A stretch of DNA of 64,000 nt. Origin: Fimbriimonas planktonicus. Lineage in GTDB: Bacteria > Armatimonadota > Fimbriimonadia > Fimbriimonadales > Fimbriimonadaceae. Where the stretch lies: contig OZ248539.1 of NCBI GenBank assembly GCA_965234685.1, forward strand, positions 1,426,001 to 1,490,000, written 5' to 3'. Shown here one piece after another: positions 35,044 through 43,219 of the stretch. The notes beneath the pieces are model-generated. The model did no database searches. It saw only the letters and a program-made list of their open reading frames with translations, and was not told where the DNA came from. Positions within the stretch are counted from its first letter, which is position 1. Every line of letters begins with the position of its first letter. The position numbers were made by a program, and so were the translations under genes.

Positions 35044-35903
35044 ATATCCGAGTAGCAAGCGTTGCCTGGAAGCTTCGCACGATTCGAAGCGACGGCGACT
35101 ATTTCGGTCACCTGCACGACCTCATTAGCTTCGCTCATGGCGAGGGAGCCCAGGTCGTGGTTTTGCCAGAGTTGCACGTCCTTGAGCTTCTCTCAATTGA
35201 GCGGAACCTCCAGGAACATCAGAGCCCCGACTATCTGGTTCAGTACGCCGAAGCCCTTGAGCAGTGGCTCGAGCGAATCTCGACCTCAAGCGGAATGACC
35301 ATCATCGGCGGTTCTCACTTCAAGAAAAGCGGCGAAGAGATTAAGAATGTTTGCGCCATCGCGCGACCAAACGCCACGGTGATTTTCGCCGAGAAAAACA
35401 ACCTCACCCGTTACGAACGCGAAGTCTGGAAGATCGCTCCCGGCGAAGGACTCACGACCTTTGATCCTGGCATCGGGATCAATGTTTGCTATGACTCCGA
35501 ATTTCCAGAAGCGGGCCGAGCCCTAGCCGAAGCAGGTTGCCAAATCCTCGCGGTTCCGGCTTGGACGGAAACCGTCCGCGGCTACCAACGAGTGCGATGG
35601 AGCTGTCAAGCCCGCGCGATTGAGAATCAGATCTTCGTGGTGCATGCCTCACTCGTCGGCGGATTCGGATACGAGCCGGTCCCCGAAAGCTACGGAAACA
35701 GCTCGATCATTGCCCCGAGTGTCGAGCCATTCCGAGAGGAAGCGATCCTCCGCGAATCTGAGATGAACGAAGAAGGCGTTGTAGTCACGGACCTCAACTT
35801 GGAAGCCCTCATGGAGGCTCGCCAGCATGGCGAAGTCCAGAACTGGACCGACCGCCATTCGGGTCGTTGGGACGTAACTCACGCCCCAACGGAATCGGCT
35901 TAG
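35031..35903 (+). CDS. Carbon-nitrogen hydrolase (nitrilase superfamily)
   Basis: 290 residues. The catalytic triad is visible as Glu47 (VVLPELHVL), Lys122 (IFAEKNNLT) and Cys153 (INVCYDSEFPE). It hydrolyses a non-peptide C-N bond such as an amide or nitrile; the substrate is unknown. It overlaps the GNAT gene upstream by 13 nt and begins with GTG. The pairing suggests that one enzyme acylates an amine and the other removes or makes an amide. The stop overlaps the convergent M1 gene by 4 nt (TTAG). Confidence 0.87.
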   Translation: MEALNIRVASVAWKLRTIRSDGDYFGHLHDLISFAHGEGAQVVVLPELHVLELLSIERNLQEHQSPDYLVQYAEALEQWLERISTSSGMTIIGGSHFKKSGEEIKNVCAIARPNATVIFAEKNNLTRYEREVWKIAPGEGLTTFDPGIGINVCYDSEFPEAGRALAEAGCQILAVPAWTETVRGYQRVRWSCQARAIENQIFVVHASLVGGFGYEPVPESYGNSSIIAPSVEPFREEAILRESEMNEEGVVVTDLNLEALMEARQHGEVQNWTDRHSGRWDVTHAPTESA

Positions 35904-38047
35904 AGCCGTGCGGTCAGGTTGCCCGATCGCTTTGGATCGGTCAGGCCAAACGTCATCCGACCAAAGTCATCCAGCAAGGCAAGCTTCGCTCGCCCCATGT
36001 CCGGTCGGCATCGTACTTTCCCAAGCGCGATCACGCAAGATTTGCCGTTCTCCAGCTGGACGACCGCCATCGCGCCGCCAGCATTTAGGTCGACAACTCT
36101 CGCTCCGTACTGAAGCTTGCTTCCCTTCACCACGAACCCGGCTTTCGCGCAGAGTTGCGCCATGCCAGGCAAAGTATCGGGATGCCCGATGATCAGGTGG
36201 TTCCCCGGATCGGCAGGAATGCTGTTCTGGCTAGATGGGTTCCAGCCCTCGGTGAACCAATCCTGCTTGGCATCCGTAACGCGACGATTTCGCTGGTACG
36301 AAGTCTGAATTGATGCTGGCGTCTCGTTGGCATTTCGGTCTCGGAGTAGCCGATTCCAAGGGTCAATCGAGATGAGGTCCGGCTTCGCGGCCGATTCGAT
36401 TGAGTAGCGACCTGACTTCAGAACGGTCAACTTCGTGTAGACCTGACGACCGCCGGGATACTCCAGCAGTACATCAACCGGCACGTAGTACTCCTTGCCG
36501 TTGAAGCTGAGGTCAAACGCGACAGTTCGGTTCGCATACCGGACATTCGATAGGGATAGCTTTGCCCAACCTGACTGATCGAGCCAGTCATTGAAGAAGC
36601 GGGTTAAGTTTCGATCTGGGTGCCGCGCAATTGCGAGAGCCCGGAACGACTGCCAGCTAGCAACCTCGGTGCGGGAATGCTGATCCTTCCACTTGCGCAT
36701 GGTTTGAATCAGTGCCTGCGTTCCCACGATCTGCTCGAGCATCTGAAGAACCTTGGCTCCCTTTCCGTAACCCAGCGAGGACGCTACGCCGCCGGCATAC
36801 GCACCACCGTTCGTGATCGGGTGCTCGTTGTACGCCGGAATCGGATCGGCATCGCTAACGTAAGCCTGCTTCCGCGACATTGGGTCTCCAATCGGCACGT
36901 TGCGAGAATAAAGGCCTTCGCAGAACACCGCGAAGCTTTCATTCCAGAAGTCGGTGAGATAGGAATTGTTGACCAGCCCGCCCCAATAGGTGTGCGCGGT
37001 CTCGTGTGAGTCTTCCATCGGAAGCCCACCGCCCCATGTCGCATGACTGTAGGCCTCTAATGCGCCGCCGCCATATGCTGGGCTATCAAGCGCGCCATAG
37101 CCGGGGAAGGGAAACGGTCCGAACGCGCTTTCGAAATAGTTAACAATCGGCGCGTACATCCGCGCCGTCGTGTCCAGTTGTCGCTCGTTGAGTCGCGGAC
37201 TCCAGGCTCGGTAGATTTTCGTACCGAGTTTTACCGAGGTGGATTTGTAGGGACCTGCCGCGAAACTGTAATAAACGACGGGCAAGTCCATCTTGAACTT
37301 GGTCGTCTTCAGTCCATCGTTCACGGATTCAGACAGCTTGACTCCCTGCCCAACCGGCGTCCATTCGGCGGGAACCTGCGTCGTCAGATCGTACGGAGCT
37401 GGATTTCGACCGATCAGCGGATACCAATAGTCGTTCGTGAGGGAAATCTCCTTCTCGGAGATGCTGCCGGCATATTGCGGCAAATTGACTTTTCCGACGT
37501 ATCGAATGTGATAGCTGAAGTCAGAGCCGGGCCGAGAATCGAACAGCACGACTCCGCCATATTGGCGGAACGGGACATTGACCCCGAGTGTCGTCTCAAT
37601 GCTCTCAACCCTATAAGCGGGCGAGAGGCGGAAGTTCCATGCCCCTTGCCCCTGGCTCTTGAACTGGACCACGTCGCTGATCATCGCAAGTTTGTTTTGG
37701 ATGTCAAAGCTGGCGACAATGGAGTGGCGCTTGATTCGAACGCCCAGGGTTGACGTTTCTGGGACGTACCGCAGCTTGCCGTTCTGAATCGAGAACAGAT
37801 AGTCTCCGATGTCTTCCGAGGTGAGCGCCGTGGTGAGAACCACATTTTTTCCGTCACCTTCCGCCTTCCAACCGAATCTACCGGTGTCATAGGCACCGTT
37901 CGTCTTGATCGCGGCGAGGTGCTTCACGGCTTCTGGTTGACCGGGAGCAAGCCGCCCAACGATTCCGGCCACGTCGCGAGATTTGGCGAGTTGATCCAGT
38001 CCGGCAAGGTCGTAGCCCTGAACAACGAGTAACAATGCTCCAAGCAT
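35900..38047 (-). CDS. M1-family zinc metallopeptidase
   Basis: 715 residues with a hydrophobic N-terminus, so exported. The zinc site is HETAH (about residues 348-352) with the third ligand Glu 18 residues later in FWNESFAVF, the exact M1 spacing. In place of the usual GAMEN substrate motif it has GALEA, so specificity may differ from a classic aminopeptidase. The ATG at 38047 has TACTGT 6 nt upstream; a GTG at 38050 is the alternative. The C-terminal half carries a further domain of unknown role. Confidence 0.88.
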   Translation of the reverse strand: MLGALLLVVQGYDLAGLDQLAKSRDVAGIVGRLAPGQPEAVKHLAAIKTNGAYDTGRFGWKAEGDGKNVVLTTALTSEDIGDYLFSIQNGKLRYVPETSTLGVRIKRHSIVASFDIQNKLAMISDVVQFKSQGQGAWNFRLSPAYRVESIETTLGVNVPFRQYGGVVLFDSRPGSDFSYHIRYVGKVNLPQYAGSISEKEISLTNDYWYPLIGRNPAPYDLTTQVPAEWTPVGQGVKLSESVNDGLKTTKFKMDLPVVYYSFAAGPYKSTSVKLGTKIYRAWSPRLNERQLDTTARMYAPIVNYFESAFGPFPFPGYGALDSPAYGGGALEAYSHATWGGGLPMEDSHETAHTYWGGLVNNSYLTDFWNESFAVFCEGLYSRNVPIGDPMSRKQAYVSDADPIPAYNEHPITNGGAYAGGVASSLGYGKGAKVLQMLEQIVGTQALIQTMRKWKDQHSRTEVASWQSFRALAIARHPDRNLTRFFNDWLDQSGWAKLSLSNVRYANRTVAFDLSFNGKEYYVPVDVLLEYPGGRQVYTKLTVLKSGRYSIESAAKPDLISIDPWNRLLRDRNANETPASIQTSYQRNRRVTDAKQDWFTEGWNPSSQNSIPADPGNHLIIGHPDTLPGMAQLCAKAGFVVKGSKLQYGARVVDLNAGGAMAVVQLENGKSCVIALGKVRCRPDMGRAKLALLDDFGRMTFGLTDPKRSGNLTARL

Positions 38048-38053
38048 CACGAA

Positions 38054-38059
38054 ACAGTA
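38054..38059 (-). promoter_or_regulatory. -10 element TACTGT, 6 nt before the M1 peptidase ATG
   Basis: Same spacing as other leaderless-type starts in the window. Confidence 0.45.
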
Positions 38060-38112
38060 TGGACAGATGCGAGAGAATCGACGCTGGTTCGTGCCATAAT
38101 AGCTTTCCTCAC

Positions 38113-38189
38113 GGCGGCGTAGCTCAGTTGGTTAGAGCACTCGGTTCATACCCGAGTTGTCGGAGGTTCAAGTCCTCTCGCCGCTACCA
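38113..38189 (+). tRNA. tRNA-Met (anticodon CAT)
   Basis: A full cloverleaf can be drawn: acceptor GGCGGCG/CGCCGCT (first pair G-U), D-arm GCTCAGTTGGTTAGAGC, anticodon arm CTCGG-TTCATAC-CCGAG with CAT, T-arm GGAGGTTCAAGTCCTC, encoded CCA at 38187-38189. The style is elongator tRNA-Met; a tRNA-Ile with modified CAU cannot be excluded by sequence alone. A T-run follows directly. Confidence 0.93.
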
Positions 38190-38268
38190 CTTTTTCCGAG
38201 GTAGCCAAAATATTCCTCGCTAGGCAATTCTCAAGCGAGCCAGTTTGCTGTATTCTGGCCAAAGAACC

Positions 38269-41200
38269 ATGTTGCTTAGCGTTGCGTTCGCCCTTTGCAC
38301 GTTAAATGCTCAGCTTAAGGCTGAGACGATTGACAAATCTCAATTTCGAGGAGTTCGGCCTAGCGTCGAAGTCCCTGCCGGAAAGGAACGAGTCAAACTC
38401 CTCCCCGCAACCGGCGCCTACGAAGCTGCGCGATGGCGCCGACTAGGTCAACTCGACGAAAACGGACAGATTGATCCAAACGGATACTCCCGCGCCCTCA
38501 CGCAGATCAAGGGACTCGTTTCTGAACGTGGTCGATTTGGCCCGACGGAGAATGTTTGGTCGGAAGTTGGCCCTCACAACGTCACTGGCCGAACGCGTTC
38601 GCTGCTCATTCACCCAACCGAACACAACCGAATGTGGATGGGTGCCGTCAGTGGCGGAATTTGGTACAGCTCAGACGCTGGAACGAACTGGGCACCAATC
38701 AACGATAAGCTACCGAACCTAAACATCACCCACATGGCCTTCGAGCCGGGCAATCCTAACACGATGTTCGCCGCTACGGGCGAGGGCTACTTCAACAGCG
38801 ATGCCAAGAGCGGTAACGGCTTGTATAAGAGTACCGATGGTGGAAATACCTGGACCGTTTTCGCAAGCACCGCTGGCTTTGGAAACATCAACAAGGTCGC
38901 GATTTCCCCTACAAGCGTAACAACGATGCTGGTTGGGACTCAGGGCGGAGGTATTCGGCGAACGACCAACGGCGGTACCAGTTGGACAAACCCGATTCCA
39001 GCACAAATGGGCTACGGAGCCACTTTCCATCCAACAGACGGAAATCAGGCCATCGCGACCGTACTTGATTACGACTTTTCTGGTCGTGGTTGGTTCACGA
39101 AGGCCTTCCGAACGACGGATGCGGGCGCTACCTGGACAGCCTGCACCGGGCTCGACTTCACAGGGTTTGACAGTCGTATCGAGATTGCTTATGCCCCGAG
39201 CAATCCGACGATCGTTTATGCCCACACCGGCTTTAACGGCGGCAAAGTCTACAAGTCGACCGATTCCGGCGCGACATTTACGTTGGCGACAACCAGCGGA
39301 ACGACCAATGCAAGCTGGTACTACAACTCGATCTGGGTTGACCCGTTCGACGCCAACTTGATCATTGCAACCGGTTTGAACATCAACCGAAGCTTCAATG
39401 GCGGCGCTACATTTAGCAACATCGGCTACGGCTACCTTCAGACGGAAAACCCACACCCGGACATGCATCTAGGCGTTGCTCACCCCGGCTACAATGGCAC
39501 CACCAACCTGCAGTTCTTCGTTTGCACCGACGGTGGAATCCACCGTGCAGACAACATCCGAACCGTCACCGATGCGACCGGCTGGACCCGACTGACGCGA
39601 AACGCGAGCACGATGCAGTTCTACGGCGCTGCCGGGAACGGCACCACCGGAGTCCTCTTTGGCGGTTCGCAGGATAACGGTTCGATTCGAATCGACCTCG
39701 GCTCTACGGTTTCAACTAATCCGTTCGTTTTCGGTGGCGATGGCGGCTTCAGCGCCGTCAGTCACGTCGATAGCAACTATCTGTACGGTGAGTACATCAA
39801 CCTTCAGATCTTCCGCTCCACGAACGGAGGAAGTTCTGCCAACTACATCACCTCCGGACTAAACCGTTCCGGTGCCAACTTCATCGCCCCGCTTGCGCTC
39901 GACCCGAACGACGACAACTACCTATACGGTGGTGCGTCTAACCTTTCACGATCCACGAATGCCAAGGCTGCCACGCCAACGTGGTCAAGCATCTTCAACT
40001 TTGGCAGTACGATTTCTGCGATCACCATCGCGAAAGGCAACTCGAACCTCATCTATGTTGGTGGTAACGATGGCCGCGTTTACAAGTCGACGAACGGTCA
40101 AGCCGTGTCCCCAACGTTCACCGCGATTGACGACAATACTGGAACGAATCCGTTCCCAAGCCGATACATTCACCGGATCGCGGTTGATCCTTCGAACAAC
40201 AACATCGTTTACGTCGCGCTCGGCGGCTTCTCCGCTGACAACATTTACAAATCCGTAAATGGCGGCACCACCTGGACGGCTCTGGCTGGCTTACCAAGCG
40301 CGCCCGTCCACGGAATTTGTGTCAATCCAACCAACTCGAACGAAATCTGGGCAGGCACCGAGGTTGGCATCATCCGAAGCCTGAACGGCGGCACGAGTTG
40401 GACCGCACCTGCGGACGGCCCGCTGAACGTCGCAGTTGACGAAGTCGTGTACCTGCACAACTCCACAAAGGTCCTCGCAGCAACTCACGGCCGTGGTCTC
40501 TGGATCTATGGACCGGTCAGCCTGACTGGATTCACTGGACCAGCAAACCTGCTCTCTGGCGAGACCGGAACCTTCAACGTCACCTTCGACTTGCCCGCGG
40601 GTGCCGCTGGACGAGTCGTTAACCTGACGTCTTCAAACCCAGCGATCCTTCCGGTCCCAAGCTCCATAACCGTCCCTGCTCGCGGTACGACAGCTGGATT
40701 CACCGCAATTGCCGGTGGATCCGCATCGGCAGCAAGCGTGACGCTTACCGCGTCAACCTCGGACGGCCTATCGCAAACCCTCGTGGTCGGCATTGGACCG
40801 ATCGGTCTGGACCGAGTTGAAGTCACACCAACGACGCCAATTGGCGGCCGCTCCGGCACCGCTGCCCGCGTGTACCTCAATGGTCCTGCACCGGCGGGCG
40901 GCATCGTTGTGAACCTCACGACGAGCAATGCCGCGGTCTTGACCGTTCCCGCGACCGTCACCATCCCGGCTGGCCAAACCAACCGCGCTGTTACCGTCAC
41001 CACGGCAACGCGTTCGACTCGCTCGCCAGCGTGGGTCAAGGCGACCTATAACGGAGTAGCAAAGCAAAAGAACTTTAACATTGAAGTTCCATTACCCACT
41101 GCCCTAACCATCACGCCGTTCTCCTTCACCGGAGGAGTGCTGGCTACGGTGGTGACGGGCAAGATCGACCTGATCGTTCCCGCAGGCCCTGGAGGATTGA

Positions 41201-41676
41201 CGGTCGCGCTAGCAAGCAGCGACTCGGCAATCACGGTTCCGGCAACGGTTACTTTCCCTGCAGGGGCGAGTACGGTCAACTTCCCGATAACCCACTCGGC
41301 AGTTACGTCGTCGAGAGATTTCGGAATCAAGGTGACCGCCGGATTCCAAGAGAAGCGAGGCTACGGCCGCGTCGTTGCTCCGCAGATCTCGTCGGCAATC
41401 GTCAGTCCGTCAACCGTCAAGGGCGGCAGTGGTACTGTGGTCTCGCTACAGGTTAGCCTCTCTGGTCCTGCCCCCGCCGGTGGACTCCGGGTGTACCTGT
41501 ACTCCTCGCTTGGTTCGGCAGCTTCGATGCCAGCCTCGATCTTGATCCCGGGTGGAAGCACGTTCGGCACGGCTACGGTGACGCACTTTGCCGTCACCTC
41601 AAGCAAGGTTGTCACCCTAACCGCCTCGAACTCGAGTTACGGTAAGCGAACGGCGACCCTCACGATCAATCCTTGA
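38269..41676 (+). CDS. Large secreted BNR/Asp-box (sortilin-like) repeat protein with four C-terminal beta-sandwich repeats
   Basis: 1135 residues. A signal peptide begins at the ATG at 38269 (MLLSVAFALCTLNAQ). The region from about 90 to 760 is a beta-propeller-like array with Asp-box motifs (YKSTDGGNTW, RRTTNGGTSW, FRTTDAGATW, YKSTDSGATF, YKSVNGGTTW, RSLNGGTSW). The last 370 residues hold four tandem beta-sandwich units of about 90 residues, with recurring PAGGIVVNLTTSNAAVLTVPATVTIPAG-type blocks. Asp-box proteins include sialidases, sortilins and xyloglucanases; no catalytic residues are assigned here, so adhesion or structural binding is as likely. A pair of hairpins follows the stop. Confidence 0.82.
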   Translation: MLLSVAFALCTLNAQLKAETIDKSQFRGVRPSVEVPAGKERVKLLPATGAYEAARWRRLGQLDENGQIDPNGYSRALTQIKGLVSERGRFGPTENVWSEVGPHNVTGRTRSLLIHPTEHNRMWMGAVSGGIWYSSDAGTNWAPINDKLPNLNITHMAFEPGNPNTMFAATGEGYFNSDAKSGNGLYKSTDGGNTWTVFASTAGFGNINKVAISPTSVTTMLVGTQGGGIRRTTNGGTSWTNPIPAQMGYGATFHPTDGNQAIATVLDYDFSGRGWFTKAFRTTDAGATWTACTGLDFTGFDSRIEIAYAPSNPTIVYAHTGFNGGKVYKSTDSGATFTLATTSGTTNASWYYNSIWVDPFDANLIIATGLNINRSFNGGATFSNIGYGYLQTENPHPDMHLGVAHPGYNGTTNLQFFVCTDGGIHRADNIRTVTDATGWTRLTRNASTMQFYGAAGNGTTGVLFGGSQDNGSIRIDLGSTVSTNPFVFGGDGGFSAVSHVDSNYLYGEYINLQIFRSTNGGSSANYITSGLNRSGANFIAPLALDPNDDNYLYGGASNLSRSTNAKAATPTWSSIFNFGSTISAITIAKGNSNLIYVGGNDGRVYKSTNGQAVSPTFTAIDDNTGTNPFPSRYIHRIAVDPSNNNIVYVALGGFSADNIYKSVNGGTTWTALAGLPSAPVHGICVNPTNSNEIWAGTEVGIIRSLNGGTSWTAPADGPLNVAVDEVVYLHNSTKVLAATHGRGLWIYGPVSLTGFTGPANLLSGETGTFNVTFDLPAGAAGRVVNLTSSNPAILPVPSSITVPARGTTAGFTAIAGGSASAASVTLTASTSDGLSQTLVVGIGPIGLDRVEVTPTTPIGGRSGTAARVYLNGPAPAGGIVVNLTTSNAAVLTVPATVTIPAGQTNRAVTVTTATRSTRSPAWVKATYNGVAKQKNFNIEVPLPTALTITPFSFTGGVLATVVTGKIDLIVPAGPGGLTVALASSDSAITVPATVTFPAGASTVNFPITHSAVTSSRDFGIKVTAGFQEKRGYGRVVAPQISSAIVSPSTVKGGSGTVVSLQVSLSGPAPAGGLRVYLYSSLGSAASMPASILIPGGSTFGTATVTHFAVTSSKVVTLTASNSSYGKRTATLTINP

Positions 41677-41683
41677 TCGCAAC

Positions 41684-41711
41684 CGTTAGGCACCGCTCGC
41701 GGTGCCTAACG
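41684..41711. terminator. Long perfect hairpin after the BNR gene
   Basis: Thirteen-base-pair stem CGTTAGGCACCGC/GCGGTGCCTAACG with loop TC. It lacks a strong T-run, so it may act as an mRNA 3' stabiliser or weak terminator. Confidence 0.65.
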
Positions 41712-41719
41712 ACTTTCCT

Positions 41720-41760
41720 AAATGCCCTGCATCCAGCTATGGATGCAGGGCATTTTCTTT
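41720..41760 (+). terminator. Intrinsic terminator after the BNR gene
   Basis: Stem AAATGCCCTGCATCC/GGATGCAGGGCATTT, loop AGCTAT, then TTTCTTT. Confidence 0.85.
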
Positions 41761-41937
41761 GAGCACCTGCAGCACGGCGGCCGTTCAGCATCTCAACCGT
41801 GCGATGCGTGGACATCCACCGCACCCTGAATAAGCGTGACGGCAATGTATCCCGGAACCGATATCCACAGCAGTGTGCGATCACAGGTATCGAGCCAATC
41901 GACATACTTTGCCTGAGGCCACGGGGATTCTAGGCAC

Positions 41938-41974
41938 AAAAAAGCCCTTGTACTCGAGATGAGCACGAGGGCTA
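41938..41974 (-). terminator. Intrinsic terminator after the MacB-like gene
   Basis: Read on the minus strand: stem AGCCCTCGTGCTC/GAGTACAAGGGCT with one mismatch and one G-U pair, then seven bases of mostly T. It lies 16 nt after the stop at 41990. Confidence 0.82.
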
Positions 41975-41989
41975 AAGCTCTCTGATCCG

Positions 41990-43216
41990 TTATTCCCGGC
42001 GGAGCGCAACGATCGGATCAAGCCTTGATGCAGAAATGGCCGGATACAGGCCAAAGACGATGCCAATCAGAGCGGAAAAGACCGCTGCACCAATCGCCGC
42101 GACGACCGGGAAGGTCGTCGGCAAGCCGCCCTTACTCGGCCAGTTGATCGCTGCCGTACCAAGCGTAACCAGCTTGCCAAGACCAAAGGCAATCGCCATA
42201 CCGATAAGCCCGCCAACAAGCGAGAGCGTTGCGGACTCGACCATGAACTGAATCAGGATCGACTGCCGCCGCGCACCGACCGCCTTGCGAAGTCCAATTT
42301 CCTTGGTCCGCTCGGTAACCGACACCAACATGATGTTCATGATCCCGATTCCACCAACGAGCAGGGACAGGGCCGCAATTGCTGATAGAACAATGCCGGC
42401 GACATTGAAGATGTTGCCGAACACGTTCATGATCGACTCTCGGGAGTCCACGCGATAAATGCGCTTGTTCCCCGACTTGAGCATCAGTGCGCGCCAAACG
42501 TCGTCTAGCGCTTGATCGACCTTAACCCCGGCTTTCGGCCGCGTTGTGATCATCATCAGCTTGTCGCCACCGAGCCACTTGTCTTGGGCAGTTGTGATGG
42601 GCAGCAGGATGTCACGAGCGTTCGTTTCGCCCATCATGTCCACCCGTTCAAACACGCCAATCACCTCAAGCGAAATGCCTTTGAACGAGATCAGTTTGCC
42701 AAGTGGATCTTCGTTCGGGAACAGAACCTTGACTACCTCGTCTCCAACCACGCAAACGTTCGCGCGGTTGCGAATGTCCTCTTCAGTCAAACCTCGCCCG
42801 GAGGTCATCTTCACCCGGTTGAGCTCGGCAAAGTTGCCGTTGCTCGCAAAAATTCGGGTCTTCTTGACTTCCTTATCGTTGCGAACAACCTTCTCGGCAG
42901 GCCCTTGAACCAGCGGCGCGATGATGTCGATGCTGCTGACTTGGTTCGCCAGATAGGCCGCATCATCCACGGTCAGGCCATCGATCGATGCTTGTCGTTG
43001 GCCGCGGCCACCCCATGAGTCGTAGGTGATCAGGATCGTGTCGGAGCCGAGTTTCTTAAACTCGTTCGTCATGTAGAACTGGAATCCGCTGGAGACCATG
43101 ACAATGATCGTCACCGCCATAACGCCAATGATGACGCCGAGCATAGTGAGAAATGCCCGCAGCTTGTGCATGCGGAGCATTTCGAGTGCAGTTACGAAAC
43201 TTTGAAAGACACCCAT
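41990..43216 (-). CDS. MacB-like ABC transporter permease (FtsX family)
   Basis: 408 residues. One N-terminal helix (about 20-42; LRAFLTMLGVIIGVMAVTIIVMVSSG) is followed by a large periplasmic MacB_PCD domain (about 45-270), then three C-terminal helices with SLLVGGIGIMNIMLVSVTERTKEIGLRKAVGARRQSILIQFMVESATLSLVGGLIG. It is the permease half of a mechanotransmission ABC transporter of the MacB/LolC type; no fused ATPase is present. The ATG overlaps the region right after the adaptor gene (4 nt apart), so they form an operon. Efflux of a peptide, siderophore or lipid is possible; the substrate is unknown. Confidence 0.9.
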   Translation of the reverse strand: MGVFQSFVTALEMLRMHKLRAFLTMLGVIIGVMAVTIIVMVSSGFQFYMTNEFKKLGSDTILITYDSWGGRGQRQASIDGLTVDDAAYLANQVSSIDIIAPLVQGPAEKVVRNDKEVKKTRIFASNGNFAELNRVKMTSGRGLTEEDIRNRANVCVVGDEVVKVLFPNEDPLGKLISFKGISLEVIGVFERVDMMGETNARDILLPITTAQDKWLGGDKLMMITTRPKAGVKVDQALDDVWRALMLKSGNKRIYRVDSRESIMNVFGNIFNVAGIVLSAIAALSLLVGGIGIMNIMLVSVTERTKEIGLRKAVGARRQSILIQFMVESATLSLVGGLIGMAIAFGLGKLVTLGTAAINWPSKGGLPTTFPVVAAIGAAVFSALIGIVFGLYPAISASRLDPIVALRRE

Positions 43217-43219
43217 GAA

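Larger units (their letters stand above)
41677..41989. other. Noncoding gap between convergent genes
   Basis: 313 nt with no credible gene. It contains three hairpins listed separately, and otherwise nothing I can name. An open frame on the minus strand here has no recognisable sequence. Confidence 0.7.

Noticed and set aside
41666..41905. 79-codon minus-strand frame in the BNR-MacB gap
   Set aside because: It crosses two strong hairpins and has no homology-like pattern.
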